Of a stretch of 64,000 nt of DNA, positions 10,246 to 18,771 are shown one piece after another. The number at the start of each line of letters is the position of its first letter. Position 1 is the stretch's first letter. Source of the stretch: Sporosarcina sp. FSL K6-1508 (GTDB taxonomy: Bacteria; Bacillota; Bacilli; Bacillales_A; Planococcaceae); NCBI RefSeq assembly GCF_038007465.1, contig NZ_JBBOXF010000001.1, positions 1,615,001 to 1,679,000 of the forward strand, read 5' to 3'. Position numbers and translations under genes: made by a program. The notes below the pieces were generated by a model. It saw only the letters and a program-made list of their open reading frames with translations. It had not been told where the DNA came from and searched no databases.

Positions 10246-10719
10246 ATGACCATACATGTTGCATTATTTGAACCGCTCATCCCAGCGAACACGGGGAATA
10301 TCGCGCGGACATGCGCAGGAACAGGAACGAAACTGCATCTAGTAAAGCCGCTCGGTTTTTCGACAGATGATAAAATGTTGAAACGGGCTGGGCTCGATTA
10401 CTGGGAACACGTCGATATTACGTACCATGATGGTATTCGTGAACTTTTTGCGGCGAATCCAACTGCGGTATTTTACTTTTTGACGAAGCATGGAGAAAGA
10501 CCTCATACCGCATTCGATTATTCCGATGAATCGACGGATATATTTTTCGTCTTTGGTAAAGAGACAAGCGGGCTTCCAGAAGAGGTGTTACAAGAGAATA
10601 AAGAACGGTGTCTGCGCATCCCGATGAATGACAATATCAGATCGCTTAATTTATCGAATACGGCAGCGATTCTTATATACGAAGCACTCAGACAGCAGTC
10701 ATATCCGGGATTAATTTGA
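10246..10719 (+). CDS. trmL: tRNA (cytidine/uridine-34-2'-O)-methyltransferase TrmL
   Basis: A 157-residue SPOUT methyltransferase that methylates the ribose of the wobble nucleotide in certain tRNA-Leu species. It has the family N-terminus (HVALFEPLIPANTGNIARTC) and the C-terminal knot with FVFGKETSGLPEEV (about 101-114) and RIPMNDNIRSLNLSNTAAIL (about 124-143). SD GGAGGAAG precedes ATG 10246. The stop codon TGA is itself the first part of a dispersed repeat (TGAAAAGCGCAAGCGCC). Confidence 0.95.
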   Translation: MTIHVALFEPLIPANTGNIARTCAGTGTKLHLVKPLGFSTDDKMLKRAGLDYWEHVDITYHDGIRELFAANPTAVFYFLTKHGERPHTAFDYSDESTDIFFVFGKETSGLPEEVLQENKERCLRIPMNDNIRSLNLSNTAAILIYEALRQQSYPGLI

Positions 10720-10836
10720 AAAGCGCAAGCGCCTTGGGATAGGCGACAGGCATAAGACGGGTTGGCGAAGCAGCGGTCTTTGCTGCATAGCCGGACCGAC
10801 TTATGACCCGAGCCTCTAGGCGCTGGAGTCTGGACA
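10718..10836 (+). repeat. Dispersed GAAAAGCGCAAGCGCC repeat, long form
   Basis: Starts within the trmL stop codon with GAAAAGCGCAAGCGCC and ends in GGCGCTGGAGTCTGGAC. The internal segment holds CATAAGACGGG and its partner ACTTATGACCCG. Related copies are near 11590, 14985, 29240 (inverted), 33523 and elsewhere in this window. Confidence 0.75.
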
Positions 10837-10840
10837 GCAT

Positions 10841-10875
10841 GAAAAGCGCAAGCGCCTGGGGAGACCCGAAAAGCA
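10841..10875 (+). repeat. Second, truncated head of the same repeat
   Basis: A further GAAAAGCGCAAGCGCCTGG, continuing GGAGACCCGAAAAGC, directly after the full copy. It has no matching tail, so it is a truncated tandem copy. Confidence 0.65.
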
Positions 10876-10896
10876 TATCTTTCTATCCTTATAAAA

Positions 10897-10931
10897 AAAC
10901 GGGACAGCCAGAAGGCATGTCCCGTTTTGTT
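10897..10931. terminator. Bidirectional terminator between trmL and the small membrane gene
   Basis: Stem AAACGGGACA (10897-10906) / TGTCCCGTTT (10918-10927), with T run on the + side and an A run upstream that gives a T run on the - strand. Confidence 0.8.
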
Positions 10932-10935
10932 CAAA

Positions 10936-11046
10936 TTATTTTCTTTGACCAGGTATCTTTACCTTGCCAGGTTTATCATCATATCCGCCTGTGAAAATTG
11001 CAGATAGGAATGCAAAGCAAACACCTAAAATTAGAAGTATTGTCAT
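10936..11046 (-). CDS. Small membrane protein, 36 residues
   Basis: Starts MTILLILGVCFAFLSAIF and ends in a basic tail (KPGKVKIPGQRK), so it is one membrane helix plus a short cytosolic or external tail. The evidence for translation is a strong ribosome binding site, AGGAGGTACCTAAC, immediately before ATG (reverse complement of 11044-11046), and a terminator just after the stop. No family is recognised with certainty. It is transcribed alone, converging with trmL. Confidence 0.7.
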   Translation of the reverse strand: MTILLILGVCFAFLSAIFTGGYDDKPGKVKIPGQRK

Positions 11047-11216
11047 GTTAGGTACCTCCTGTAAATTCATTAGTAGCTTCGTTTAGTATACCCTATTTTT
11101 AATGGAATTGAAATGATCATCAAGAATAATTGTGACAGAGCAAAGAAAAATGAAACTTTTAGGTCGCTTGTCCGTATATAATGTAACGACTTAAATAATA
11201 TGGAGGCAGGATATAT

Positions 11217-11519
11217 ATGAACTACTCAACTGGCATGAAATGGGTCACGGCATTAGCAGAAGGTTTTCTTGCGATTCCGCTCCTTGGTGGATTATTTGTG
11301 GTAACCTCTGGCTATTCAGTACTCGGGGTTATGTTTGTACTGCATGCAATTACGTTATTGCTTTCAATTCGGGAAATGCAAGGCAAAGCAGCATCAATTC
11401 TGGGACTTGTGACAAGCGTAGTGAGTGCGATTCCGTTTATTGGCTGGTTTATGCACCTTATTACCGCAGTAGCGCTCTTCCTATCAGCAATCACTTCTAG
11501 ACGCAGAGTGAATATGTAA
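11217..11519 (+). CDS. Small hypothetical membrane protein
   Basis: A 100-residue very hydrophobic protein with three or four predicted membrane helices (about 10-30, 33-50, 57-77 and 78-94) and a basic C-terminus (SRRRVNM). GGAGGCAGG lies about nine bases before ATG 11217, and a strong terminator follows. It is a single-gene unit. No known function is recognised. Confidence 0.8.
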   Translation: MNYSTGMKWVTALAEGFLAIPLLGGLFVVTSGYSVLGVMFVLHAITLLLSIREMQGKAASILGLVTSVVSAIPFIGWFMHLITAVALFLSAITSRRRVNM

Positions 11520-11522
11520 CAG

Positions 11523-11561
11523 AAATGCCCTTCCAAGGTAAAACGGAAGGGCATTTTTTTT
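11523..11561. terminator. Terminator after the 100-residue membrane protein
   Basis: Stem AAATGCCCTTCC (11523-11534) / GGAAGGGCATTT (11545-11556) with a long T run. Confidence 0.9.
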
Positions 11562-11589
11562 AGAGATAAGTATACGTTTTTTCTACATG

Positions 11590-11625
11590 GATTAATGTCT
11601 AGACTACTCGCGCTTTCCGCTTTTC
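11590..11625 (-). repeat. Short form of the GAAAAGCG dispersed repeat
   Basis: On the - strand GAAAAGCGGAAAGCGC begins directly after the TAA stop codon of the purine permease and ends near GTCTAGAC, the same head and tail as the long copies but without the middle. Confidence 0.6.
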
Positions 11626-12927
11626 TTAGTGCGGTAAATAGAGCAACTGGTAGGTGAACAACACCGCGAAAATATATAAGAGAATAGGAACTTGTTTACC
11701 TTTTCCTTTTACAACCTTCAATAGCGGATATGTGATGAAGCCAAGAGCAATCCCAGTCGCAATGCTAGAAGTGAGTGGCATTGTCAGGATTACAAGAAAG
11801 GCCGGGAATGCTTCGTCGAATGAATCCCAATCAACATCTTTAACTGCCCCAATCATCAGGCTTCCGACAATAATCAAAGCAGGAGCGGTAATTGCAGAGA
11901 CGCCTGACAATGTACTGACGAACGGCCCGAAAAACGCTGCACCAATAAAGAGAATGGAGACCGTTAACGATGTTAGTCCGGTCCGTCCTCCTACCGCGAC
12001 ACCAGAGGAAGATTCAATATACGCCGTTGTCGGACTTGTTCCAAACATGGATCCGAATGTTGTTGCAACAGAATCCGCAAGCAATGCATGACGTGCACGG
12101 GGCAATTTGTTTCCTTTCATTAGGCCTGCCTGTTTTGCGACCCCAATCATCGTACCGGTCGTATCGAACAAAGTGACAATTAGGAAGGCAAAGACGACGC
12201 CATATAAGCCATGTGAAATGACGTCACTCACTGCTGTCACTGGATTCCAGACAAGTATTCCTTCAGGTAATTGCGGCAGTTTCCATAAAGCGCCCTCAAA
12301 TTTAAGCTGACCTGTAATGGCTGCGGCAATACCTGTAAGAATCATTCCAATGAAGATAGAGCCATATATATTCAACGTCATAAGAATAACGGTCACAAGA
12401 AGACCAAATAGAGCTAGCAGAACGGGTGGGGAAGTTAGATCGCCAAGCTTCACAAGATTTGCCTCATGTGGAGCAACGAGTCCAGAAAGGCGCAAGCCGA
12501 TAAAGGCGATGAATAATCCTATTCCTGCGGTAATTCCAAGTTTCAAACTCTCAGGAATGGATTCGATTAGCTTTTCTCGGAATGATGTCATGGACAACAA
12601 AACAAATAATAGTCCGGCTACAAATACGGCTGAAAAAGCAGTCATATAATCGAGTTGTCCGTCAGAAGCGAGAACAACTGATGTAAAGTAAGCATTTAAT
12701 CCCATACCGGGTGCAATCGCGATGGGATAATTGGCAAAAAGCGCCATCCAAAGTGTACCTATAACAGCAGCGATAATCGTCGCGATGAATACTTGCTCGA
12801 ATGGTACACCAGCGTCAGCAAGAATAATCGGATTGACGATAACAATATAGGCCATTGTCAAAAAAGTTGTCATACCGGCTAATACTTCAGTTTTTACCGT
12901 GGTACCATGTTTTTTTAATTGAAACAA
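11626..12927 (-). CDS. Purine permease, AzgA (PbuG/PbuO) type
   Basis: A 433-residue membrane protein of the NCS2 azaguanine-like family, which imports hypoxanthine, guanine or adenine by proton symport. The family N-terminus is present: TEVLAGMTTFLTMAYIVIVNP (split over about 13-33) and then AIAPGMGLNAYF (about 71-82), part of the substrate site. TTAYIESSSGVAVGGRTGLTS (about 301-321) is the second conserved half. About 12 hydrophobic segments are visible. No guanine riboswitch is seen in the leader, but paired PurR-like boxes lie 17-60 bp upstream of the start. Which purine is carried cannot be settled from sequence alone. Confidence 0.9.
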   Translation of the reverse strand: MFQLKKHGTTVKTEVLAGMTTFLTMAYIVIVNPIILADAGVPFEQVFIATIIAAVIGTLWMALFANYPIAIAPGMGLNAYFTSVVLASDGQLDYMTAFSAVFVAGLLFVLLSMTSFREKLIESIPESLKLGITAGIGLFIAFIGLRLSGLVAPHEANLVKLGDLTSPPVLLALFGLLVTVILMTLNIYGSIFIGMILTGIAAAITGQLKFEGALWKLPQLPEGILVWNPVTAVSDVISHGLYGVVFAFLIVTLFDTTGTMIGVAKQAGLMKGNKLPRARHALLADSVATTFGSMFGTSPTTAYIESSSGVAVGGRTGLTSLTVSILFIGAAFFGPFVSTLSGVSAITAPALIIVGSLMIGAVKDVDWDSFDEAFPAFLVILTMPLTSSIATGIALGFITYPLLKVVKGKGKQVPILLYIFAVLFTYQLLYLPH

Positions 12928-12943
12928 CGTAATTCTCCTTTCA

Positions 12944-12987
12944 AAATACGAACGAAATGAAGTTCATTTACAATAATATTCGTTTTT
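12944..12987 (-). promoter_or_regulatory. Candidate paired PurR boxes upstream of the purine permease
   Basis: Two 13-bp inverted matches to the Bacillus PurBox (AWWWCCGAACWWT): AAATACGAACGAA on the + strand at 12944-12956, and AAAAACGAATATT on the - strand at 12987-12975. The gap is about 18 bp, close to the 16-17 bp typical of PurR operators. Both sites have A in place of the first C of the core. Confidence 0.6.
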
Positions 12988-13084
12988 ACGCTAAAATTCA
13001 ACTCTGAATTCTAATCAGGTAATTCGTAATATTCGTATGACGCTTGTACAATTAAAGTATAAGATAGGAAAGGGGAAATTCAAA

Positions 13085-13909
13085 ATGACAAAACTTTTTA
13101 AAGGAATAACTGAGCTTGCGAATGGTGTGAATATGCCGCAATTAGGACTGGGTGTTTATAAGATGACAGACCCTGGGCAGACAGTCGAGGCAATTTCCTA
13201 TGCCATAGAGAACGGATATCGCGCAATTGATACGGCGGCTATCTATGAAAATGAAAGAGAAACAGGTGAAGCGGTCCGTCACTCTGGTGTACCACGGAAG
13301 GATTTGTTCATCACATCGAAAGTTTGGAACACCGATCAGGGCTATGACGAGACACTCCGCGCGTTCGAGGCTTCATTGAATAAACTGGGGTTAGATTATT
13401 TGGATTTGTATTTGACACATTGGCCTATAACGGGAAAATATGTTGACACTTATAAAGCGATTGAACGTTTGTATGATGAAAAACTGATCCGTACAACAGG
13501 TGTCTCCAATCATCATACCCATCATCTTGAAAAAATCCTTGTAAAAGCAAATATAGCACCAATGGTAAACCAGATTGAACTTCACCCGTATCTGACACAG
13601 GAACCACTCCGTGCGTTTTGCAATGAGCATGGCATTGCTGTCACTTCTTGGTCACCGCTTGCACGCGGTAAATTGCTCGCGGAACCAACGCTTCTTGCTA
13701 TAGGCGAACAATATGGGAAAACACCTGCACAAGTAATCATCCGTTGGCATTTGCAAAATAATCTTATCGTTATTCCAAAATCAGTGACACCTGAACGCAT
13801 CCGAGAAAATAGTGAGGTTGCCGATTTTGAACTATCAAATGAAGAGATGGAATCGATTGATGCACTTAATCGCGATGAGCGGACGGGAACAAATCCGGAT
13901 ACATTTTAA
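13085..13909 (+). CDS. Aldo/keto reductase
   Basis: A 274-residue NADPH-dependent oxidoreductase of the AKR superfamily (AKR5-like, similar in layout to Bacillus YvgN/YtbE). The catalytic tetrad is visible as Asp49 (RAIDTA), Tyr54 (AIYENE), Lys79 (ITSKVWN) and His112 (LTHWP). The cofactor-binding C-terminal part has VIPKSVTPERIREN (about 235-248). ATG 13085 is used because AAAGGGGAAA lies just upstream; an in-frame ATG at 13037 would precede that site. It is probably a single gene. The physiological substrate is unknown. Confidence 0.9.
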   Translation: MTKLFKGITELANGVNMPQLGLGVYKMTDPGQTVEAISYAIENGYRAIDTAAIYENERETGEAVRHSGVPRKDLFITSKVWNTDQGYDETLRAFEASLNKLGLDYLDLYLTHWPITGKYVDTYKAIERLYDEKLIRTTGVSNHHTHHLEKILVKANIAPMVNQIELHPYLTQEPLRAFCNEHGIAVTSWSPLARGKLLAEPTLLAIGEQYGKTPAQVIIRWHLQNNLIVIPKSVTPERIRENSEVADFELSNEEMESIDALNRDERTGTNPDTF

Positions 13910-14045
13910 TTTTATCAACATTCCTAATGAGCGACATAAGTCTCAATGCTATTCATAGTATTGCAACTTTTGTCACAAATACTACATTCAAAAAGAGGTA
14001 GTTTATGGTATGATGAAAAAAAGAATGTAGGAGGAATTGATTACC

Positions 14046-14981
14046 ATGTTCAAAAGTAAGAAAAAAGTTATCCAGGACGATGGCCTTCAATTAGAACTTG
14101 AACGTTTGAAATTAGCGTATTTAAATAAAGAAGAGCAGGATCAAGGGCGTTTAACTGACTTGAAAAGCGAACTGAATGCTGCTGTCGATCAACATGAGAA
14201 GGTAAATGCGCAACATAATGTATTAGGAGATGCAGTTAGTCAGATTGAGATAAAGTTTGAAAATGTGGGTGAATTAAGCGAAAGAACGTCAGAAAAGTCA
14301 CAGAACTTGTTCGAAAAAGGTCGTTCACTTGAAGAACAATCCCATAGCATGGTCAAAGAGGCGTCGGAAGGAACGAAAGAGGTCAAGGCGACAGCCGATG
14401 TAATCAAAGACTTGGGAATCCAAATTCAAGCTTCCGAACAGAATATGACGAACTTAAGCGCTCGATCCGTTGAGATTCAGTCAATTGTCGGTGTCATTGA
14501 AGATATCGCAGCGCAGACGAATTTGCTTGCATTGAATGCATCAATCGAGGCGGCACGGGCTGGAGAATCCGGAAAAGGGTTCGCGGTCGTTGCCCAAGAA
14601 GTACGAAAACTTGCAGAAAGCACGTCGGATAGTACGGCTAACATCCAGACATTGACTTCTTCACTTCGCAATGAAATCGAGCAGGCGCTTGCGGCTACAA
14701 GAAAAAGTGCGGAGCTCGTTGAAAAAGGAGTCGCAGTAAGTTTGGCAACTGCATCAAAAATTGAAAGCATCCTAAGTACAATTGAGTTAAGTCAAGGCGA
14801 CATCGGTGCTGTTCAAGAAATGATTGAAGAACAGAAGAAGTTGTCCGAAGAAGTGAAATATGAACTGAACGGTGCGAAAAATCTATTTACGCAAGCACAT
14901 AATCTAATTGTGGAACATATTGAAGACGCAAAAGAAGTAGACGAGCGTCTTGAGAATGGAATTCGTCAATTAGCGTTTTAA
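14046..14981 (+). CDS. Cytosolic methyl-accepting chemotaxis-type transducer
   Basis: A 311-residue protein without membrane segment or recognised sensor domain. An N-terminal coiled coil (about 8-60) leads into a signalling domain whose hairpin tip is conserved: DIAAQTNLLALNASIEAARA (about 155-174), then GKGFAVVAQEVRKLAE. The tip binds CheA/CheW in chemoreceptors. The protein is much shorter than membrane receptors, like other soluble MCPs. AGGAGGAATTGATTACC precedes ATG 14046. No chemotaxis genes adjoin it. A short-form repeat begins a few bases after the stop. Confidence 0.87.
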   Translation: MFKSKKKVIQDDGLQLELERLKLAYLNKEEQDQGRLTDLKSELNAAVDQHEKVNAQHNVLGDAVSQIEIKFENVGELSERTSEKSQNLFEKGRSLEEQSHSMVKEASEGTKEVKATADVIKDLGIQIQASEQNMTNLSARSVEIQSIVGVIEDIAAQTNLLALNASIEAARAGESGKGFAVVAQEVRKLAESTSDSTANIQTLTSSLRNEIEQALAATRKSAELVEKGVAVSLATASKIESILSTIELSQGDIGAVQEMIEEQKKLSEEVKYELNGAKNLFTQAHNLIVEHIEDAKEVDERLENGIRQLAF

Positions 14982-14983
14982 TA

Positions 14984-15016
14984 AAAAAAAGCGAACGGCA
15001 CTGGAGCTGGACATCG
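14984..15016 (+). repeat. Short form of the GAAAAGCG dispersed repeat
   Basis: AAAAAGCGAACGGCACTGGAGCTGGAC-type sequence (head AAAAGCG, tail GGAGCTGGAC), starting within about five bases of the transducer stop codon. Confidence 0.5.
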
Positions 15017-15048
15017 GTCCATGTTGAAAAATAGTACTTTTTCAAAAG

Positions 15049-15085
15049 AAATGCCCTGGAGATATAACCCTCCAGGGCATTTTTT
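15049..15085. terminator. Bidirectional terminator between convergent genes
   Basis: Stem AAATGCCCTGGA (15049-15060) / TCCAGGGCATTT (15071-15082), with T runs on both strands. It serves the transducer gene and the RluA-family gene. Confidence 0.88.
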
Positions 15086-15935
15086 AGATAGTTGTCATTT
15101 CGATAAGTGTTTGTTCATCTGTAAATGGATGGATGAACGAGATTGCAGTTGCAGTAAGCCGATAATTACCGTCTTCTGTTTCACTGCCGTCATATAGTGT
15201 ATCACCTGTAACAGGATGTCCAAGATGCGCTAAATGTACGCGAATCTGGTGTGTTCGGCCTGTCTCGAGGTCAGCTTCTACGATTGAGGTTTCCTCTTTA
15301 CGTTCAATGAGCCGGAAATTTGTTACCGCTGCTTGACCAGACATCGAAACAAGTCGTTTGGCTGGATGATGGCGGTCTTTTCCAATCGGGAGTCTAATGG
15401 AACCTTTTGGCCTTTTCAAGTAACCGTCCACTTCTGCAGTGTATTTACGTGAGATGTCGTTATTCTCAATCATACGGTCAAAAAGTGCTTTTGCAATCGG
15501 ATGTTTCGCAACGAGAACAACGCCAGAAGTCCCTTTATCAAGACGATGTACATGTTCCGCATAGTCTCCGCCATTTTTTTGAACATAAGCCATGACAGCA
15601 TTCATCAGCGTACCCGTTTCTTTCGGGCCGTCAGGATGAGTTGTGAGGCCAGCCGATTTTACGACTGCAAGGATATGCTCGTCTTCAAAAATTACAGGGA
15701 TGTCAGTATGTTCATCGGCAATATACGTGGATGCTGCATCGGGAAACGTAAATACTAATTCTGTCCCTTTGGCGAGAGGCAGGCGCCAGTCGTCTATTGG
15801 TTCTCCATCCGCTCCTAGTACACTCTTAGCCATCCGCATAAGGTGGACGGTCTTTTTGCCGCCCTGCCATTTGTCCTTGAGCAGATATTCAACCGTCATA
15901 TTGTCTTCTTGTGTTTTATAATGAAATAACGCCAT
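15084..15935 (-). CDS. RluA-family pseudouridine synthase
   Basis: A 283-residue enzyme converting uridine to pseudouridine in rRNA or tRNA. The catalytic motif HRLDKGTSG with the active Asp is near residues 130-138, followed by RKYTAEVDG and the GRTHQIRVH motif (about 226-234). No S4 domain signature is obvious at the N-terminus. The target site cannot be read from sequence, as Bacillus carries several paralogues. ATG at 15935 has GGAAGGAATG upstream. The stop overlaps the terminator shared with the transducer gene. Confidence 0.92.
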   Translation of the reverse strand: MALFHYKTQEDNMTVEYLLKDKWQGGKKTVHLMRMAKSVLGADGEPIDDWRLPLAKGTELVFTFPDAASTYIADEHTDIPVIFEDEHILAVVKSAGLTTHPDGPKETGTLMNAVMAYVQKNGGDYAEHVHRLDKGTSGVVLVAKHPIAKALFDRMIENNDISRKYTAEVDGYLKRPKGSIRLPIGKDRHHPAKRLVSMSGQAAVTNFRLIERKEETSIVEADLETGRTHQIRVHLAHLGHPVTGDTLYDGSETEDGNYRLTATAISFIHPFTDEQTLIEMTTI

Positions 15936-15964
15936 TCAAATCATTCCTTCCCGCACGTTTTTCA

Positions 15965-16444
15965 TTATTTACCTTCGAATTCATTGAAAAATTTACGGAT
16001 ATTTTCTTCTGGCTGTGCACCGACCATCCGTCCGACTTCTTTGCCGTTCTCGTAGTGGACGAGTGCCGGCCAATTTTGAATATCATATTTTGTCTTTTCG
16101 CCAACTCTATCAGCAAATTCGAGCATGTTGTATTGCAGTACATTTACACCCATCTCTTTCGCTATTGGCATCATGACAGGCGTCATTTGCATGCAATATT
16201 GGCATGTTGGGTGGAAATAGTATGCCGTTACGGATTCACCGGCCTCGATTTTTTTGAATAGGGCATCTGGCAGAACAATGTTGCTGTAGTTTTTATTGCC
16301 AATCAAATCGATTGTCGGTTGTTCAAGCATTTCTGTTCCATAAGGATTGTCTTTCAGTTTTGCCTCATCCGATTTTTTCGACAAGACAACGACAAGGATG
16401 AAAATGGCGATAATAACTCCGCCAATTAGCAATAGTTTTTTCAA
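15965..16444 (-). CDS. Membrane-anchored thioredoxin-like protein
   Basis: A 159-residue protein with an N-terminal signal-anchor (about 4-22) and an extracytoplasmic thioredoxin fold. The redox motif is C81-Q-Y-C84, and the cis-Pro loop is seen in WPALVHYENGKEVGR (about 125-139). It probably exchanges disulfides with the BdbC homologue encoded immediately upstream, with one base between the genes. Family members act in thiol oxidation of exported proteins; oxidase or reductase direction is not evident. ATG at 16444. Confidence 0.87.
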   Translation of the reverse strand: MKKLLLIGGVIIAIFILVVVLSKKSDEAKLKDNPYGTEMLEQPTIDLIGNKNYSNIVLPDALFKKIEAGESVTAYYFHPTCQYCMQMTPVMMPIAKEMGVNVLQYNMLEFADRVGEKTKYDIQNWPALVHYENGKEVGRMVGAQPEENIRKFFNEFEGK

Positions 16445-16445
16445 G

Positions 16446-16871
16446 TTACCTCGACTCCTTCTGCCATTTCATCATGAAAAGGCTTGTGATTAAGATGATT
16501 AAAAATGCCGTAAGCGCCAAGAAAGGAATGGTAATGAACCCAAGATAGTTGATGTACTGTCCGGTGCAAGATACATTTCCGCACGCCGGCGCACTATCGC
16601 TTAAGAAACTAATTTTTTGGATTCCGTAATGATAGAGGGAAATACTTCCCCCGACAATAGAGAAAACAGCTAAAGTCAAAGCTATTCGTGCGTTTTTTTG
16701 GAACAGGGCAATGCCTGAAATGAGAACGATTGGATACATCAAAATCCGTTGGTACCAACAAAGCGTACAAGGCTCATATCCGCGCACTTCTGAAAAGTAC
16801 AGCGAACCGAGCGTGGCAACCAATGAAACTGTCCAAATAACAATGAGACTGTTTTCCAGCCGTTTCTGCAT
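16446..16871 (-). CDS. bdbC: Disulfide oxidoreductase BdbC (DsbB family)
   Basis: A 141-residue membrane protein with four helices that reoxidises a thioredoxin-like partner and passes electrons to quinone. Both required cysteine pairs are present: C35-T-L-C38 after the first helix and C97...C102 in the second external loop. Arg42 follows the first pair, as in DsbB-type proteins. ATG 16871 is chosen over an in-frame GTG at 16880 because GGGAG is eight bases upstream of it. It forms a two-gene unit with the thioredoxin-like gene. Confidence 0.93.
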   Translation of the reverse strand: MQKRLENSLIVIWTVSLVATLGSLYFSEVRGYEPCTLCWYQRILMYPIVLISGIALFQKNARIALTLAVFSIVGGSISLYHYGIQKISFLSDSAPACGNVSCTGQYINYLGFITIPFLALTAFLIILITSLFMMKWQKESR

Positions 16872-17003
16872 ACTATCCACTCCCGCTTGTTAAACTGCAT
16901 ATACACTTGATTATAGGGTTTCTCAGTAAGCAAGTAAAATATTATTAACTGTAGAGACACTAGGATATAATGAAGAGAAACAGGTTTGGAAGAGGTGTTT
17001 TAA

Positions 17004-18548
17004 ATGAGTGAAGAATTTGATTTGTCTACGTTTGAAATAAGTATGGTCATCCGTCAGATGAAATTTGAAGATATAAAGAGACTTTTAAATATGCAGGAAC
17101 TATGTTTTCCAGGCATGGAACCATGGGAAGAGAGTCATTTGAAAAGTCATTTGGAGATTTTCCCGGAAGGACAGCTCGTTGCAGAGCTGGACGGGGAAAT
17201 CATAGGTTCATGTTCAAGTCTCATCATCAACTTCGATGAGTACGATGACCGCCATACCTGGGATGATGTAACGGATGAGGGATATATAACAAACCACAAT
17301 CCCGACGGCTATAATATGTATGGCATTGAAGTGATGGTGCACCCCGAGTACCGACGCATGAAAGTCGGGCAACGATTGTACGAAGCGCGTAAAGAACTTG
17401 CAAGAGAGCTCAATTTGAAGTCGATTATCCTTGGCGGACGGATTCCGAACTACCATAAATTCGCCGAAGAAATGTCGCCGCGTGAATATGTAGATTCTGT
17501 GTCGCGTCATAAAATCTATGATCCTGTACTAACATTCCAGCTGATGAATGATTTCACGTTGATGCGTGTTAATCCAAACTATCTGCCGGATGACAAAGCG
17601 TCGAAGAAATATGCAACACTTATGGAATGGAACAACGTTGATTATAAACCGGTGACGAAGCGCCATTTCAAGACAAGTTATCCTGTACGAATTTGTGTCG
17701 TCCAGTACTTGATGCGCAAAATTTCATCGTTCGAAGATATGGCTCATCAGTGCGAATACTTCGTTGACGTCGCATCCGATGCTAACTCTGATTTCGTCGT
17801 CTTCCCGGAAATATTCACGACACAGCTCATGTCATTTATGGATGAAATATCACCGAGCCAGGCAGTTCGTAAAATGACCGAATATACACCGCAATATATC
17901 GAGCTGTTCATGAATCTTGCTGTGCGTTACAACGTGAATATTATCGGCGGTTCCCATTTCGTCGAGGAAGAGGATGAAGAAATCTATAACATCTCCTATT
18001 TGTTCCGCCGAGATGGTTCGATTGAAAAACAGTATAAAATTCATATCACGCCAAACGAACGGAAATGGTGGGGGATCAGTGCTGGAGATGCAGTCCGTGT
18101 GTTTGATACAGACTGTGGGAAAATTGCAATTCAAATTTGCTATGATATTGAATTCCCGGAATTGGCACGTATCGCGACAGATGCGGGTGCCAATATTATC
18201 TTCACACCGTTTTGTACGGAAGACCGCCAAGGCTATTTACGCGTTCGTTATTGTGCGCAAGCCCGCGCAGTCGAAAATCAAATTTACACAGTTATTTCTG
18301 GCACGGTCGGTAACTTGCCACAGACGGAAAATATGGACATTCAATATGCCCAATCGGCAATATTCGCTCCATCCGATTTTGAATTCGCTAGGGACGGTAT
18401 TGTCGGTGAAACGAATGCTAACTTGGAAATGGTTCTTATCGGAGACGTCGACCTTGAGATTCTGCGTCGCCAACGACAGGATGGAACCGTGAAGCAACTG
18501 AAAGATCGTCGTCATGATGTGTACCATATCGAGTATAAGAAGGATTGA
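17004..18548 (+). CDS. GNAT acetyltransferase fused to carbon-nitrogen hydrolase (YhcX-like)
   Basis: A 514-residue two-domain enzyme. Residues about 12-185 form a GNAT domain with the acetyl-CoA loop at VMVHPEYRRMKVGQRLYEAR (about 111-130). Residues about 225-500 form a nitrilase-type amidase whose triad is Glu in FPEIF (near 268), Lys in QYKIHITPNE (near 344) and Cys in IQICYDIEFPELAR (near 379). The same fusion is known as YhcX in Bacillus; the substrate is unresolved. SD GGAAGAGGTG precedes ATG 17004. A strong terminator follows the stop. Confidence 0.92.
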   Translation: MSEEFDLSTFEISMVIRQMKFEDIKRLLNMQELCFPGMEPWEESHLKSHLEIFPEGQLVAELDGEIIGSCSSLIINFDEYDDRHTWDDVTDEGYITNHNPDGYNMYGIEVMVHPEYRRMKVGQRLYEARKELARELNLKSIILGGRIPNYHKFAEEMSPREYVDSVSRHKIYDPVLTFQLMNDFTLMRVNPNYLPDDKASKKYATLMEWNNVDYKPVTKRHFKTSYPVRICVVQYLMRKISSFEDMAHQCEYFVDVASDANSDFVVFPEIFTTQLMSFMDEISPSQAVRKMTEYTPQYIELFMNLAVRYNVNIIGGSHFVEEEDEEIYNISYLFRRDGSIEKQYKIHITPNERKWWGISAGDAVRVFDTDCGKIAIQICYDIEFPELARIATDAGANIIFTPFCTEDRQGYLRVRYCAQARAVENQIYTVISGTVGNLPQTENMDIQYAQSAIFAPSDFEFARDGIVGETNANLEMVLIGDVDLEILRRQRQDGTVKQLKDRRHDVYHIEYKKD

Positions 18549-18555
18549 TAGAGGA

Positions 18556-18602
18556 GAGCTGTCAGGTATACCGGGATATCCGGTGTACTTGGCAGTTCTT
18601 TT
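18556..18602 (+). terminator. Terminator of the GNAT-nitrilase gene
   Basis: Long stem AGCTGTCAGGTATACCGG paired with CCGGTGTACTTGGCAGTTCT around a GATAT loop, then TTTT. Confidence 0.85.
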
Positions 18603-18631
18603 ATGTTTAAAGTAAAATCTTGATCAAACAC

Positions 18632-18657
18632 AAATACCATCCGTATGGATGGTATTT
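18632..18657. repeat. Palindrome beside the second 21-bp array
   Basis: AATACCATCC and TGGATGGTATT (centre GTA) form a near-perfect palindrome ending in TTTT. It sits directly at the left edge of the GGTGATAA array. Confidence 0.65.
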
Positions 18658-18658
18658 T

Positions 18659-18751
18659 GGTGATAAGGTGATTCATAGCGGTGATAAACCTGTAGAGGAC
18701 GGTGATAAAGTGAACCATAACGGTGATAACCTTGTCGAACGCGGTGATAAC
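18659..18751. repeat. 21-bp-period GGTGATAA array
   Basis: Five copies of GGTGATAA start at 18659, 18680, 18701, 18722 and 18743, each exactly 21 bp apart, four of them preceded by C. The 13 bp between copies differ. It lies between two convergent genes and between two hairpins. Confidence 0.85.
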
Positions 18752-18771
18752 GATTAATAAGCCAACAAAAA

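Noticed and set aside
12928..13036. Guanine/adenine riboswitch upstream of the purine permease
   Set aside because: The conserved purine aptamer core is absent from the short leader.
18659..18751. CRISPR array
   Set aside because: Eight-base repeats at a 21-bp period are far below CRISPR repeat and spacer lengths.
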